Positions 27,727 through 38,249 of a DNA stretch of 64,000 nt are shown in pieces. The position numbers were made by a program, and so were the translations under genes. The stretch is from positions 186,001 to 250,000 of the forward strand of contig NZ_JAKGBI010000005.1 in NCBI RefSeq assembly GCF_021530565.1. Direction: 5' to 3'. Below the pieces are notes generated by a model. The model was not told the origin of the DNA and made no database searches. It saw nothing but the letters and a program-made list of their open reading frames with translations. The DNA is from Pseudoalteromonas sp. SMS1 (GTDB taxonomy: Bacteria > Pseudomonadota > Gammaproteobacteria > Enterobacterales > Alteromonadaceae). Numbering within the stretch: position 1 is the stretch's first letter; each line of letters starts with the position of its first letter.

Positions 27727-28402
27727 CGTCCCCTCTAAACTGCACAGGCAACTTACTTTTTTTATCTAAAAGCGTAATAACATGCTCAATCCCTTGTTGA
27801 CGCAAAATACCATGTAGCTCACTTTGCTTTGCATCGAGTAAACTGATCCCTTCTGCCATCATATCAAAAGCACGCCACTCACCATTTTTGTTTTTACGCA
27901 CTTTAAAATCGATTTTAATGTCCGGCTTTCCCGCTTCAACAATTTTCGTTTTAACAGTCGCCACAGATTGTGAGCCCAGTGCACGAGGCGCTTCAAATTC
28001 AACTTTTTGATCCGTGTATTGAGTAAATACCCCTGCATAAGTCGCAACTAGGTAATCTCTGAATACGTCAATAAAAGCCTTAATATTCTTAACTGCTTGC
28101 GCCTTTTCCTTTGGATCTTTAATAGTCCGTACCTTTTGAATATAACTACCCAAAACACGATAAGCCGCATATTTGTAATCAATGTATGGCAGTAATTCCT
28201 GCTCTACAATCAACCTCAAATGCTCTTTGTCTTTTGTGATAATCGCCTGATCCCGCGCGACACGTTTAAAAGTATTGTCGGCAACTTGTTGTACCATTTT
28301 ATATGGGTCACTCAAATCAACCGTATCAGCTTTAATTGATTGCGCCCAAAATAACAGCACCATCAAGCAGGTCACTAAGAAAGCATTGTTTTTTAATATC
28401 AT
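27713..28402 (-). CDS. mlaC: periplasmic phospholipid carrier MlaC
   Basis: 229 residues. Sec signal peptide ending SIKA, then a Tol-Tol-Q2-family lipid-binding domain (DPYKMVQQVADNTF, LLPYIDYKYAAYRVLG, FDMMAEGISLL). It shuttles phospholipids between the outer-membrane MlaA complex and MlaFEDB. Starts three bases after mlaD ends. MlaA itself is not in this window. Confidence 0.95.
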   Translation of the reverse strand: MILKNNAFLVTCLMVLLFWAQSIKADTVDLSDPYKMVQQVADNTFKRVARDQAIITKDKEHLRLIVEQELLPYIDYKYAAYRVLGSYIQKVRTIKDPKEKAQAVKNIKAFIDVFRDYLVATYAGVFTQYTDQKVEFEAPRALGSQSVATVKTKIVEAGKPDIKIDFKVRKNKNGEWRAFDMMAEGISLLDAKQSELHGILRQQGIEHVITLLDKKSKLPVQFRGDDGNA

Positions 28403-28405
28403 GAT

Positions 28406-28951
28406 TTACTCACTTCCTTGGTTAAATAAAAATTGCCCTATCAGCTCTTCCAGTACCAAAGCAGATTTTGTATCAGTAATTAAATCACCGTTTTTCAGTG
28501 CCTTACTTTCTACACCAAACAGATCATCTAAATCCATCTCATCTTGGTTAACGACTTCATTGCCCAAACAAGTCTGCTTTGCAGAGTCCGATGCGATTAC
28601 CGGTGAAATACCTAAGTACTGTTCACCTAAAATGCCCGATGTTAAGATAGACACCGATGTTGTATCCGAAAACTGGCATTCATATGTCTTGTCAATGCTC
28701 ATACTCACCACAGGGACAAATTCTTCTGGGTGGATTTGGATACCATCAACTCGGCCAATCACCACGCCACCGACTTTGATCGGCGCACGTGTTTTTAACG
28801 AACCTATATTGTCAAACTTAGCCTGTAAGGTATAAGTTTCACCATTGCCACTAATACCAGCATTAGCCACTTTCATCGCCAACATAACAAATGCTGCAAC
28901 ACCTAGAGCCACAAATAGGCCCACTAATATTTCTATTTTCCGTGTATTCAT
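28406..28951 (-). CDS. mlaD: MCE-domain protein MlaD
   Basis: 181 residues. One N-terminal membrane helix (EILVGLFVALGVAAFVML) and one MCE domain (about 38-120) with the GSLKTRAPIKVGGVVIGRV core. It forms the hexameric ring through which MlaFEDB exchanges lipids with MlaC. The C-terminal helix and tail are complete. Confidence 0.95.
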   Translation of the reverse strand: MNTRKIEILVGLFVALGVAAFVMLAMKVANAGISGNGETYTLQAKFDNIGSLKTRAPIKVGGVVIGRVDGIQIHPEEFVPVVSMSIDKTYECQFSDTTSVSILTSGILGEQYLGISPVIASDSAKQTCLGNEVVNQDEMDLDDLFGVESKALKNGDLITDTKSALVLEELIGQFLFNQGSE

Positions 28952-28963
28952 TACCCAAAACCC

Positions 28964-29743
28964 TTAACTAGAAAACATCACTGCTGTGAGTACGAAATCA
29001 AACCCTAAAACAGCCAGCGAAGAGTGCACAACGGTTTCCGTTGTTGCTTTGCTGATCCCTTCTGACGTTGGGATACAGTCATACCCTTTGTAAAGTGCAA
29101 TCCACGTTACAATTAACGCAAAAACAAAACTCTTTATTAGCCCATTCATTATATCTTGCTGCAGAGATACCTGAGATTGCATTATCGACCAAAAGCTACC
29201 AGAGTCGACCCCCAGCCAATCTACGCCAACTAAATGAGCCCCCAATATAGCAACAGCTGAAAAAATAAGTGCAAGCAGCGGCATACTAATAAAACCAGCC
29301 CAAAATCGAGGGGCAACTACGCGTTTAAGCGGGTCAACGGCCATCATTTCAAGACTGGACAATTGCTCAGTCGCTTTCATTAAACCGATCTCAGCTGTAA
29401 GCGCACTACCTGCACGACCCGCAAAAAGTAATGCGGTCACAACCGGACCTAGCTCTCTTAATAAACTTAATGCAACCAAGGGGCCCAAGCTATCTTCTGC
29501 ACCATAGCCAACCAATACTGTATAACCCTGAAGCGCCAGCACCATGCCAATGAAGAGCCCTGATACCATAATAATAAGTAACGATTGGTGACCTACCATA
29601 TATAGTTGCTTAATAAGCAACGGTGTACCTTTGCGTACATTGGGCACATTCAATAATGCACCCAATAACATTTGAGTAGCACGACCGATTGAAGCGAATC
29701 GGCTCAGCGTTTTGTGGCCTAATTTCTGAAGCAAATCTATCAC
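28964..29743 (-). CDS. mlaE: Mla ABC permease MlaE
   Basis: 259 residues, a membrane permease with about five to six helices. Conserved MlaE motif [24 protein letters not shown] and the coupling-helix region [16 protein letters not shown]. The start codon overlaps the mlaF stop by four bases. Confidence 0.96.
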   Translation of the reverse strand: MIDLLQKLGHKTLSRFASIGRATQMLLGALLNVPNVRKGTPLLIKQLYMVGHQSLLIIMVSGLFIGMVLALQGYTVLVGYGAEDSLGPLVALSLLRELGPVVTALLFAGRAGSALTAEIGLMKATEQLSSLEMMAVDPLKRVVAPRFWAGFISMPLLALIFSAVAILGAHLVGVDWLGVDSGSFWSIMQSQVSLQQDIMNGLIKSFVFALIVTWIALYKGYDCIPTSEGISKATTETVVHSSLAVLGFDFVLTAVMFSS

Positions 29744-30558
29744 TGTATGCCTCCACTCAATAATTCTTCTTCATACGGTGCAGCATTAAAATGGAAAGGC
29801 ACAGGACCATCTGCAAGTCCTTGTAAAAACTGTTGCACAAGCGGAGAGCTGTGCGCCAACATTTGCTCCGGTGTACCACTGCCAATAACACCTTGTTCAG
29901 CAATTATCACGACATGATCTGCAATACTCATCACTTCTGTTACATCATGCGTTACAATTAAAGAGGACAACCCCAGTACTTCGTTGAGTGATTTAATCAT
30001 ACGTACTAATACCCCCATAGAAATTGGGTCTTGACCAGCAAATGGTTCATCGTACATGATTAACTCGGGATCCAATGCGATTGCGCGCGCAAGCGCCGCC
30101 CGTCTTGCCATCCCTCCGGACAGTTCTGATGGCATCAAATCCCTCGCCCCGCGAAGACCCACCGCTTGAAGCTTCATTAGAACCACTAAGCGAATCAAGT
30201 CCTCACTCAGCTGCGTGTGTTCACGTAAAGGAAATGCGACATTGTCAAACACTGACATGTCGGTAAATAATGCTCCACTTTGAAACAACATGCTCATTTG
30301 CTTACGCGCGTGATAAAGCTCTGTGCGCGACATTGCAGGTACACTGTCCCCTTGGAACGTAATATCCCCACTGTCTGGGCGTAATTGCCCACCTATCAGA
30401 CGCAACATGGTTGTTTTACCAATACCACTTGGCCCCATGATGGCTGTAATTTTACCTCTCGGTACAGAAAAGCTCATATTCTTGTATATGACCCTATCAC
30501 CACGAGAAAAGGTTACATCCTTGACTTCAACGATTGACTGCGACAAGTCGCTCTCCAT
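29740..30558 (-). CDS. mlaF: Mla ABC ATPase MlaF
   Basis: 272 residues. Walker [10 protein letters not shown], signature LSGGMARR, Walker [14 protein letters not shown], and the switch histidine in IVTHD. Powers phospholipid transport by MlaFEDB. First gene of the minus-strand mlaFEDCB-ibaG-murA cluster, divergent from yrbG across about 220 bp. Confidence 0.97.
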   Translation of the reverse strand: MESDLSQSIVEVKDVTFSRGDRVIYKNMSFSVPRGKITAIMGPSGIGKTTMLRLIGGQLRPDSGDITFQGDSVPAMSRTELYHARKQMSMLFQSGALFTDMSVFDNVAFPLREHTQLSEDLIRLVVLMKLQAVGLRGARDLMPSELSGGMARRAALARAIALDPELIMYDEPFAGQDPISMGVLVRMIKSLNEVLGLSSLIVTHDVTEVMSIADHVVIIAEQGVIGSGTPEQMLAHSSPLVQQFLQGLADGPVPFHFNAAPYEEELLSGGIQ

Positions 30559-30782
30559 ATATCGATTTCACCAATTGCTGAATGATACTTTTTTTTATCA
30601 CAAGATGGAAAACGCAAATTGGTAAAATTTTGTAATTGAAATTGTTAAAGCTCCCCACAAAGCATAAGCAATATGTTGTTTTCTGGGTAATGGCACATAT
30701 CCGATACGAGATTATTTATACATTTGATATTGCATTTGATAATATTTGTCGCACTTTAATTAAGTTACTCGGCATAGGCTTC

Positions 30783-31745
30783 ATGGTTTTATCTTTTGTC
30801 ATTCTTATCTTAGGTTTTGTCGCGCTAGTTTGGAGTGCGGACCGATTCGTATTTGGAGCAGCAGCGTTAGCTAAAAATTTTGGTGTCCCAACCCTGATTG
30901 TTGGCCTTACAATTGTCGCTATGGGGTCTTCAGCACCAGAAATGATGGTGGCAGCACAGGCGGCCTTATCGGATAAAACAGACACTGCAGTAGGTAATGC
31001 CGTAGGCTCAAACATTGCGAATATATTTTTAGTACTAGGTATCACGGCCCTTCTTCGTCCTTTAGCCGTGGGTTCAGGGATCCTAAGAAGAGAAATGCCC
31101 ATATTAGTTATCGTTTCTCTTGGGGCTTGGTACATCGTCAGTGACAATTACTTTAGCTTCGCTGAAGGCGCTGCGTTACTTGCTGGATTTGCCATATTTA
31201 TTTTGAGTCTCATTTACATAACGAAAAAAAGTAGCGGTGCAACAGATGACGACCCCTTAGTCGCGGAAGCTTGCGATGAGGTGCCCAATGACGTACCTAC
31301 TGGGAAAGCCATTTTTTGGCTACTTGTCGGTATGGTGATATTACCAATCAGTGCTGATATTTTGGTAGATTCAGCCGTGGATATCGCGAAGTTTTTTGGC
31401 ATGAGCGATCTACTCATCGGATTAACCATCATCGCAATTGGAACAAGCCTTCCTGAACTGGCGGCCTGTATCGCCGGTGTACTGAAAAACGAAGATGACC
31501 TCGCGTTGGGTAATATTATCGGCTCCAATATTTTTAATATCTTGGCAGTGTTGTCCATTGCAGGCTTGTTAAATCCTGCACAGCTCGACTTGAATATTTC
31601 CACCAGGGACATCTTTGTCATGCTGGGCGCTACAGCAGCGCTTATTTTAATGAGCCTCAATTTCAAAGGTAAAAGACAAATTAACCGTTTTGAAGGGGGC
31701 TTACTTTTGGCTGCTTTCATTGCGTATATGTATGTCATTATTTAG
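30783..31745 (+). CDS. yrbG: calcium/sodium antiporter family protein YrbG
   Basis: 320 residues, ten or so membrane helices in two inverted repeats. Both cation-exchanger alpha repeats are present: TIVAMGSSAPEMMVA plus GNAVGSNIANI, and TIIAIGTSLPELAAC plus GNIIGSNIFNI. The ATG at 30783 gives the family's usual N-terminus; the frame is open further upstream but there it only encodes unrelated sequence. Physiological ion is unproven. It heads the kds/lpt cluster as in E. coli. Confidence 0.93.
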   Translation: MVLSFVILILGFVALVWSADRFVFGAAALAKNFGVPTLIVGLTIVAMGSSAPEMMVAAQAALSDKTDTAVGNAVGSNIANIFLVLGITALLRPLAVGSGILRREMPILVIVSLGAWYIVSDNYFSFAEGAALLAGFAIFILSLIYITKKSSGATDDDPLVAEACDEVPNDVPTGKAIFWLLVGMVILPISADILVDSAVDIAKFFGMSDLLIGLTIIAIGTSLPELAACIAGVLKNEDDLALGNIIGSNIFNILAVLSIAGLLNPAQLDLNISTRDIFVMLGATAALILMSLNFKGKRQINRFEGGLLLAAFIAYMYVII

Positions 31746-31754
31746 GTACAAAGA

Positions 31755-32726
31755 ATGAATAAGCCGTCATTTGTCGAAACCGCAAAGCGTGTATTAGAAA
31801 TAGAACAACAAGCGTTAAAAGAGCTTGAGCAGTTTATCAATGACCATTTTGTTGCTGCGTGCAACTTAATGCTCCATTGTCAGGGCCGAGTCATCGTTAT
31901 AGGTATGGGTAAATCAGGCCACGTTGGCAATAAAATTGCGGCAACATTAGCCAGCACAGGCACGCCATCATTCTTTGTTCACCCAGGCGAAGCGAGCCAT
32001 GGTGATCTGGGGATGATCACGGCGGATGATGTCGTACTCATGCTATCTAACTCTGGAGAGACAGGAGAAGTCGTAGGCATCATCCCGGTTATCAAGCGCA
32101 TTGGTGCGCAGGTAATTAGTATGACGGGCAATGAGCAATCTACAATGGCACAACTTGCCGATATTCATTTGTGTATCAAAGTCTCTCAAGAAGCCTGTCC
32201 GCTGGGCCTCGCACCAACGGCGAGCACCACAGCGACACTTGCGATGGGCGATGCATTGGCCGTGGCCCTGCTAGAAGCAAGAGGATTTACAGCAGATGAC
32301 TTTGCCCTATCTCACCCTGGCGGCAGCTTGGGTAAGAAGCTGTTATTGACGCTCAACGATATTATGCACAAAGGCAAAGACATACCTATAACCCTGAAGG
32401 GAAGCTCGATAAAGGACGCCTTATTTGAAATGTCCGCAAAGGGACTCGGCATGACCGCCATCGTCGATCCACAAGGTTTGTTATGTGGCTTATTCACCGA
32501 TGGAGACTTACGTCGTGTTATTGAACAAAAAATTGACTTACACACTGACACCATTGATTCAGTTATGACTATCTGCTGTACTACAGCGATGCCTGACATG
32601 TTGGCAGCTGAAGCCCTCAACATCATGGAAAAGAAACGAATTAACGGCCTGATAGTGATAGATGAACACAATCGTCCCGTCGGCGCCTTAAATACTCAAG
32701 ACTTACTGCGCGCAGGGGTTTTATAA
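31755..32726 (+). CDS. kdsD: arabinose-5-phosphate isomerase KdsD
   Basis: 323 residues. Converts ribulose-5-phosphate to arabinose-5-phosphate, the first step to Kdo. N-terminal SIS domain (VIGMGKSGHVGNKIAATLASTGTPS, LSNSGETGE) and two C-terminal CBS domains (about 210-320). The active-site His in the SHPGGSLGKKL region is present. Confidence 0.96.
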   Translation: MNKPSFVETAKRVLEIEQQALKELEQFINDHFVAACNLMLHCQGRVIVIGMGKSGHVGNKIAATLASTGTPSFFVHPGEASHGDLGMITADDVVLMLSNSGETGEVVGIIPVIKRIGAQVISMTGNEQSTMAQLADIHLCIKVSQEACPLGLAPTASTTATLAMGDALAVALLEARGFTADDFALSHPGGSLGKKLLLTLNDIMHKGKDIPITLKGSSIKDALFEMSAKGLGMTAIVDPQGLLCGLFTDGDLRRVIEQKIDLHTDTIDSVMTICCTTAMPDMLAAEALNIMEKKRINGLIVIDEHNRPVGALNTQDLLRAGVL

Positions 32727-32727
32727 C

Positions 32728-33279
32728 ATGCACTTTAGTGAACTATATCAACCAATTACTCCGCAAACGAGTGATAAATCAAAAGCCATTAAACTACTGA
32801 TTTGTGATATTGATGGTGTGTTTTCAGATGGCCGAATTTACTTGGGCAATCATGGTGAAGAACTAAAAGCGTTTAATACCAAAGATGGTTTTGGTATTAA
32901 AGCACTCGTTGCCTCAGGTGTAGACGTCGCAGTCATTACTGGCCGTCATTCAGAAATCGTTAAGCAGCGTATGACTAGCTTAAACGTGACACATATTTAT
33001 CAAGGGCAAGAGAACAAAGTTGCGGCCTATGAAGAGCTCAAAATGAAATTAGGCTTAGAAGACGCACAAATTGCCTATATTGGCGATGACGGCCCTGATA
33101 TACCAGTGATGAAGCTGGTTGGCTTAGCCGTCGCAGTGGCTGATGCTCATCCGCTGGTAAAGCAATTAGCGCATTATACAACGATGTTACCTGGTGGATT
33201 TGGCGCAGTCAGAGAACTGACCGATTTACTGATGCTAAGTCAAGGTAACGAGCTCATTACGCAAGGCAGCAGCACATGA
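32728..33279 (+). CDS. kdsC: Kdo-8-phosphate phosphatase KdsC
   Basis: 183 residues. HAD phosphatase with nucleophile/acid pair in CDIDGVFSDG, a capless type C0 HAD with GDDGPDIPVM late motif. It releases Kdo before CMP activation. Starts one base after kdsD and overlaps lptC by four bases. Confidence 0.96.
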   Translation: MHFSELYQPITPQTSDKSKAIKLLICDIDGVFSDGRIYLGNHGEELKAFNTKDGFGIKALVASGVDVAVITGRHSEIVKQRMTSLNVTHIYQGQENKVAAYEELKMKLGLEDAQIAYIGDDGPDIPVMKLVGLAVAVADAHPLVKQLAHYTTMLPGGFGAVRELTDLLMLSQGNELITQGSST

Positions 33280-33830
33280 CCAACTTGCGGGTCATTTTAC
33301 TCATCGTATTTGGCGTCATCATGCTGTGGCTTTGGTATCCCTATCTCACACAAAAGGATACGCTCGACGCAGTAAAAGAAGAGGCGATTGCAAAGCCCGA
33401 TTATGTTGCAGTTGACTTAAAACAGACGTCTTTTGCTGAAAACGGGCAATTGAGTTATCAAATTACAGCTCAAAGAATGGAACTTTATCAAGAGCTTGGC
33501 TTTAGTCACTTTGAGGAACCTATCTTTGTGCTACATAATGGGCAACACAATTGGCAACTCGCTGCGAAAGAAGCCACGTTATACGAAAACGACACGCTGA
33601 TATTAGAAGGAAGTGTAACCGCCACCAACCTGATGCCGGCGGCCATGATAACGCATATCAACGCAGATAGTTTACGCTTAGAGATTACCAACAGGATAAT
33701 GCGTTCTGAGCAACCAGTAGTAATAACGGGACCAAATGTAACTATCACAGGTAAGGGTCTGATAGCCGATCTGAATACTGAGATCATTGAATTAATTAAC
33801 CATACTGAAACGATTTATGATAAGCAATAA
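33276..33830 (+). CDS. lptC: LPS export protein LptC
   Basis: 184 residues. Short cytoplasmic start, one membrane helix (VILLIVFGVIMLWLWYPYL), then a periplasmic OstA-like beta-jellyroll (about 45-180). Passes LPS from LptB2FG to LptA. Overlaps both kdsC and lptA, so tightly coupled. Confidence 0.93.
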   Translation: MTNLRVILLIVFGVIMLWLWYPYLTQKDTLDAVKEEAIAKPDYVAVDLKQTSFAENGQLSYQITAQRMELYQELGFSHFEEPIFVLHNGQHNWQLAAKEATLYENDTLILEGSVTATNLMPAAMITHINADSLRLEITNRIMRSEQPVVITGPNVTITGKGLIADLNTEIIELINHTETIYDKQ

Positions 33831-34350
33831 ACTGAGCGCCACACTATTATTTGCATGTTCTTTTGGCTTACTGTCACACACAGCCGTTGCCAATACAACA
33901 CCTGAACAGGTCATCATCAGCTCAGGAAAGCAGCAGGCGCAATTACAAACCAATATCGGTGTTTTCGAAGATAACGTCGAGATTATTCATGGTAAACGTA
34001 AGATCACCGCGGATCGACTTGAAGTGCATCGTAGAGAAGAGCTTGGAGACAATAAACAGCTTTTAGTGGCGACAGGCAATCCCGCGATATTTCAAGAACA
34101 ACAAGCTGACGGCAGCATTCTCAAAGCGAGTGCGCAAGAAGTACGTTATGACGTTGCAAACAAGCTGCTTACGATTAAAGGCGGCGCAGAAATTAGCCAG
34201 GCAGGGCAAAAAATTTCAGCACAAGAGATCCTCTACGATATGGAGAAGCAGTTGATAAGCGCACAACGTTCAGCACAAGAAGGTAAGCGAGTTAGAACCG
34301 TATTACTCCCTGTTGACGATAAAAAAGAGACTGATAAGGAACAACCGTGA
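33817..34350 (+). CDS. lptA: periplasmic LPS bridge protein LptA
   Basis: 177 residues. Sec signal peptide ending AVAN, then a single OstA domain ([43 protein letters not shown]). It polymerises head to tail to bridge inner and outer membranes for LPS transport. It overlaps lptC by 14 bases and lptB by four. Confidence 0.94.
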   Translation: MISNKLSATLLFACSFGLLSHTAVANTTPEQVIISSGKQQAQLQTNIGVFEDNVEIIHGKRKITADRLEVHRREELGDNKQLLVATGNPAIFQEQQADGSILKASAQEVRYDVANKLLTIKGGAEISQAGQKISAQEILYDMEKQLISAQRSAQEGKRVRTVLLPVDDKKETDKEQP

Positions 34351-35072
34351 GTACACTCAAAGCGATTGCCTTGGCAAAAAGCTATAAAGGCAGACAAGTG
34401 GTAAAAAATGTCGAGCTGAGTGTTAAAGCAGGCAGCATCGTTGGCCTGTTAGGCCCTAATGGCGCTGGAAAAACCACCACTTTCTATATGATAGTCGGCC
34501 TTGTTCCAAGTGATAAAGGGAGCATTGAAATAGACGATCAAGACATTACCTTACTCCCAATGCATAGTCGTGCTAGGTTGGGTATAGGCTACCTGCCTCA
34601 AGAGTCGTCTATTTTTAGAAAGCTTACCGTATACCAAAACCTGATGGCCATTCTTGAGACCCGTAAGGAGCTCAGCAAAGCACAACGAGAAGAGACCTTA
34701 AATGAGCTGTTGGACGAATTTAATATTCAACACATCCGCACCAGTTTGGGCATGGCCCTGTCTGGTGGAGAGCGAAGACGGGTAGAAATTGCACGCGCTT
34801 TAGCCGCAAATCCAAAATTTATTCTTTTAGATGAGCCTTTTGCTGGTGTTGATCCGATTTCAGTGATAGATATAAAGAAAATTATCCAGCATTTGAAAAA
34901 CCGTGGTATTGGCGTGCTGATCACAGACCACAATGTCAGAGAAACTTTAGATGTCTGTGAAAAGGCATATATCGTTTCACACGGTGAATTAATTGCATCA
35001 GGTAGCCCTGAACATGTTTTAGCGGATCAAACTGTCCGAGATGTCTACTTAGGCGAACAATTCAGGCTATAG
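34347..35072 (+). CDS. lptB: LPS export ABC ATPase LptB
   Basis: 241 residues. Walker [10 protein letters not shown], signature LSGGERRR, Walker [14 protein letters not shown], switch His in ITDHNVRET. Drives LPS extraction with LptF/LptG, which are encoded elsewhere. Followed after 41 bases by rpoN, as in E. coli. Confidence 0.98.
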   Translation: MSTLKAIALAKSYKGRQVVKNVELSVKAGSIVGLLGPNGAGKTTTFYMIVGLVPSDKGSIEIDDQDITLLPMHSRARLGIGYLPQESSIFRKLTVYQNLMAILETRKELSKAQREETLNELLDEFNIQHIRTSLGMALSGGERRRVEIARALAANPKFILLDEPFAGVDPISVIDIKKIIQHLKNRGIGVLITDHNVRETLDVCEKAYIVSHGELIASGSPEHVLADQTVRDVYLGEQFRL

Positions 35073-35113
35073 TTAAGAACAAGCGTAACAACAAAAAGGA
35101 TTGTTAGAGATAC

Positions 35114-36622
35114 ATGAGGCAATCGCTACAGCTGCGCATGGGGCAGCAATTAACAATGACACCACAATTGCAGCAGGCTATTCGCCTGTTACAGTTGAGC
35201 ACACTAGATCTCCAACAAGAGATACAAGAAGCGCTGGACAGCAATCCTTTATTGGAAGTAGAAGAAAACGAAGCGGACTCTTTTGAAAACGGTCTGAACA
35301 AAACAACTGAACAACAAAGCGTAGAAAAAGCAGACGCCAACTCGGATGACCAACTCGACACGTCGTCGAGTGAGTATGAGCAAGACACAGATACCGCACT
35401 CAATAAAGAAACGCTAAGTGATGAAATGGCCATGGACGTCACGTGGGATGAGTATATTAGTGCCGCTCCGGTGAGCTCGTCAGGCCCGATGCCTGAAGAT
35501 GAAAGTGTATATCAAGGTAAAACAACGGAAAGCCTGCAAGAATATTTGATGTGGCAGCTTGAGCTGACTCCATTTAGTGCAACGGATAGGTTAATCGCAC
35601 TTTCGATTGTCGAGGGCGTTGATGATTCAGGCATTCTCACTGTTCCTTGTGAAGAAATCGTTGAAAGTCTAAACATTGACAATGACCAAGAACCTATCGA
35701 GTTAGACGAAGTGGAAGCCGTCTTAAAACGGATCCAACTTTTTGATCCCGTCGGTATTGCCGCCCGTAGCCTGCAAGAATGCTTACTCGTCCAGCTCAAT
35801 CAATTCGCTAAAGACACCCCGTGGTTAACTGAAACAAAACATGTCATCGAAGAATATATCGACCTCCTAGCAAATCGTGATTACCGTACTATCATGAAGA
35901 AGACTAAGCTCAAAGAACCTGAGCTCAAAGAGGTAATGACACTGATCCACGGCTTAAACCCTAAACCAGCTGCTAGCATCGTGCAGGAAGAAGCGGACTA
36001 TGTGATCCCAGATGTGTCCGTGAAAAAAGTGAAAGGCCGCTGGGTAGTGGAATTAAACCCTGACTCAATGCCTAAAATTCGCGTCAATGATCATTATGCG
36101 GCAATGTCTCGTTCAGTAAAATCGAGTAGCGACAGTCAGTTTATACGCTCGCATTTACAAGAGGCTAAATGGTTCATCAAAAGCTTAGAAAGCAGAAATG
36201 AAACATTATTGAAAGTAACTAATTGCATTGTGCAGCAACAACAGGCATTCTTTGAACATGGCCCTGAGGCGATGAGACCAATGGTTCTCAATGATGTTGC
36301 TGAAATGGTTGATATGCACGAATCAACAATATCTCGTGTCACGACACAAAAATATATGCACACGCCTCGCGGCATATATGAACTGAAATACTTCTTCTCG
36401 AGCCACGTAAGTACTGAGAATGGTGGGGAGTGCTCATCGACAGCGATACGCGCACTCATCAAAAAGCTAATCGCTGCTGAAAACGCTGCAAAACCGTTGA
36501 GTGACAGCAAAATAGCAGATATATTGGCTGATCAAGGTATCAAAGTGGCAAGACGTACTATTGCCAAATACCGAGAGTCTTTGGCTATTCCACCGTCTAA
36601 TCAGCGTAAAAGCCTGATTTAG
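35114..36622 (+). CDS. rpoN: RNA polymerase sigma-54 factor RpoN
   Basis: 502 residues. Region I is Gln/Leu-rich ([20 protein letters not shown]), region II is long and acidic (about 50-120), and region III carries the core-binding and DNA-binding parts, ending with the RpoN box [10 protein letters not shown] that contacts the -24 element. Needed for enhancer-dependent promoters (nitrogen, flagella). Confidence 0.98.
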   Translation: MRQSLQLRMGQQLTMTPQLQQAIRLLQLSTLDLQQEIQEALDSNPLLEVEENEADSFENGLNKTTEQQSVEKADANSDDQLDTSSSEYEQDTDTALNKETLSDEMAMDVTWDEYISAAPVSSSGPMPEDESVYQGKTTESLQEYLMWQLELTPFSATDRLIALSIVEGVDDSGILTVPCEEIVESLNIDNDQEPIELDEVEAVLKRIQLFDPVGIAARSLQECLLVQLNQFAKDTPWLTETKHVIEEYIDLLANRDYRTIMKKTKLKEPELKEVMTLIHGLNPKPAASIVQEEADYVIPDVSVKKVKGRWVVELNPDSMPKIRVNDHYAAMSRSVKSSSDSQFIRSHLQEAKWFIKSLESRNETLLKVTNCIVQQQQAFFEHGPEAMRPMVLNDVAEMVDMHESTISRVTTQKYMHTPRGIYELKYFFSSHVSTENGGECSSTAIRALIKKLIAAENAAKPLSDSKIADILADQGIKVARRTIAKYRESLAIPPSNQRKSLI

Positions 36623-36642
36623 GCGTAACAAAAGAAGGAAAA

Positions 36643-36936
36643 ATGCTTATGCAACTAAATTTAACTGGTCGCCATGTAGAAATTACCGATTCATTAAGAG
36701 ACTACGTAACGAGTAAGTTTGCGAAGCTGGAAAGGCATTTTGATCACATAAATAATGTTCATGTTATTTTAGATGTCGAAAAACTCATACAAAAAGCAGA
36801 AGCGACACTTCACGTCAATGGCGGTGAGCTATTTGCCTCTACAGAGCATAAAGATATGTATGCTGCAATAGACGGCTTAATTGACAAACTTGATCGCCAA
36901 GTTATCAAACACAAAGAGAAGCTAACTCGACACTAA
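36643..36936 (+). CDS. hpf: ribosome hibernation promoting factor, short HPF
   Basis: 97 residues, the short HPF type of gammaproteobacteria that stabilises 100S ribosome dimers together with RMF. Conserved NLTGRHVEITDSLRDYV and DMYAAIDGLIDKLDRQV. GAAGG favours the ATG at 36643; the second ATG (third codon) matches the E. coli N-terminus. In the rpoN-hpf-ptsN cluster. Confidence 0.95.
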   Translation: MLMQLNLTGRHVEITDSLRDYVTSKFAKLERHFDHINNVHVILDVEKLIQKAEATLHVNGGELFASTEHKDMYAAIDGLIDKLDRQVIKHKEKLTRH

Positions 36937-36938
36937 TC

Positions 36939-37394
36939 ATGAAACTTAGCGCACTTATTTCCGAGGACTGCAGCAAAGCTGCAGTCCTTTTTAATAGCAA
37001 AAAACGAATTCTTCAATACATTAGTGAATTGGCACATCAAAAAATTCCTGACACCAATCAACATGATATTTTAGATGCGCTACTAAATCGCGAAAAGCTC
37101 GGTAGTACAGGTATTGGAAAAGGCATTGCCATTCCACATGGACGATTAGTGGGATTAGAAAAAGTACTCGCCATTATTCTCGTCAACCAACAAGCGATTC
37201 CATTTGATGCCTATGATGACAGAGATGTAGATGTATTCGTCGCACTCATCGTACCAGATGGCGAAAATAAGCAACATTTAGAGACCTTAGCAAGTATCGC
37301 TGATAAACTAAAAAGCAAGGTATTTTGTAAACGTATTCGACAGGCTAAAAACGATAAAGAGCTTTATCAAGTCCTTGTTGAATTTGACAATTAA
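36939..37394 (+). CDS. ptsN: nitrogen PTS enzyme IIA (PtsN)
   Basis: 151 residues, EIIA-Ntr fold. The phosphorylated His lies in GIAIPHGRL; STGIGKGIAIPHG is the family signature. Acts in the PtsP-Npr-PtsN phosphorelay that controls potassium transport and other processes. It starts 2 bases after hpf. An unusual feature is a perfect terminator-like hairpin inside codons 9-18. Confidence 0.95.
   Translation: MKLSALISEDCSKAAVLFNSKKRILQYISELAHQKIPDTNQHDILDALLNREKLGSTGIGKGIAIPHGRLVGLEKVLAIILVNQQAIPFDAYDDRDVDVFVALIVPDGENKQHLETLASIADKLKSKVFCKRIRQAKNDKELYQVLVEFDN
36964..36992 (+). terminator. terminator-like hairpin inside the ptsN coding region
   Basis: AGGACTGCAGC / GCTGCAGTCCT is a perfect 11-bp stem with an AAA loop, with a run of five T at 36988-36992. 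It starts 25 bases into ptsN, and the codons it covers belong to the conserved part of the protein. It could end most rpoN-hpf transcripts when ptsN is not being translated. Confidence 0.6.
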
Positions 37395-37406
37395 TAGGAA
37401 TTAAAC

Positions 37407-38249
37407 GTGGAACTCATCATTATCAGTGGTCGCTCTGGTTCAGGTAAATCAGTTGCATTAAGAGTCTTAGAAGACCTGGGCTATTACTGTGCTGATAACA
37501 TTCCCGTTAACCTACTGCCAGCACTTGTTCGCAGTGTTTCTGATGGTTACGACAAAATCGCCGTTAGCATTGATGTCCGCAACTTACCCAAAGAGCAGCA
37601 AGAGTTTCACGATATATTGGGGTATTTACCAGGCTTTGCAAATCCAAGTGTCTTTTATCTCGACTGTGACGACCAAACGCTCATAAAGCGATTTTCCGAA
37701 ACAAGACGCCTGCATCCGTTATCATTAAATGACTTACCGCTTGATTTGGCGATCAAACAAGAGAGAAACTTACTGGACGTTGTTATTCGACGTGCGGATG
37801 TCACCATAGATACAACCGAGCTAAGTGTCCACCAGCTTGCAGAAAGTGTCAGAGAAAAAATTCTGGGTCAAAAAGACAAGCAACTAATCATCACTTTCGA
37901 GTCTTTTGGCTTCAAACACGGTATCCCCAAAGAAGCAGACTACGTCTTTGACGCAAGGTTTTTACCAAACCCGCATTGGGAACCAGAGCTAAAGCCACTT
38001 ACGGGACTCGATCAACCTGTTAAAGACTACTTGTCTAGCCACAGCATTGTACAAAAGTTCATTTGGCAAATTCAGACATTTATGCAAACTTGGTTGCCAC
38101 ACTTAGAGCGCAACAATCGCAGTTATTTAACTGTTGCAATTGGTTGCACTGGGGGACAACATCGCTCAGTTTACTTGGCACAAACACTCGGTGAACGCTT
38201 TACTCGTACACATGCAAACGTCAAAATTCGCCATAGAGAACAAGAGTGA
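37407..38249 (+). CDS. rapZ: RNase adapter protein RapZ
   Basis: 280 residues, starting with GTG. Walker A GRSGSGKS, Walker B-like VSIDVRNLP, and a C-terminal domain with SFGFKHG and GCTGGQHRSV. In E. coli RapZ senses glucosamine-6-phosphate and guides RNase E to the sRNA GlmZ, adjusting GlmS. No glmZ-like RNA is seen in this window. Confidence 0.96.
   Translation: MELIIISGRSGSGKSVALRVLEDLGYYCADNIPVNLLPALVRSVSDGYDKIAVSIDVRNLPKEQQEFHDILGYLPGFANPSVFYLDCDDQTLIKRFSETRRLHPLSLNDLPLDLAIKQERNLLDVVIRRADVTIDTTELSVHQLAESVREKILGQKDKQLIITFESFGFKHGIPKEADYVFDARFLPNPHWEPELKPLTGLDQPVKDYLSSHSIVQKFIWQIQTFMQTWLPHLERNNRSYLTVAIGCTGGQHRSVYLAQTLGERFTRTHANVKIRHREQE

Noticed and set aside
30636..30782. 49-residue N-terminal extension of YrbG
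   Set aside because: It has no family similarity and lies in the divergent promoter region shared with mlaF.
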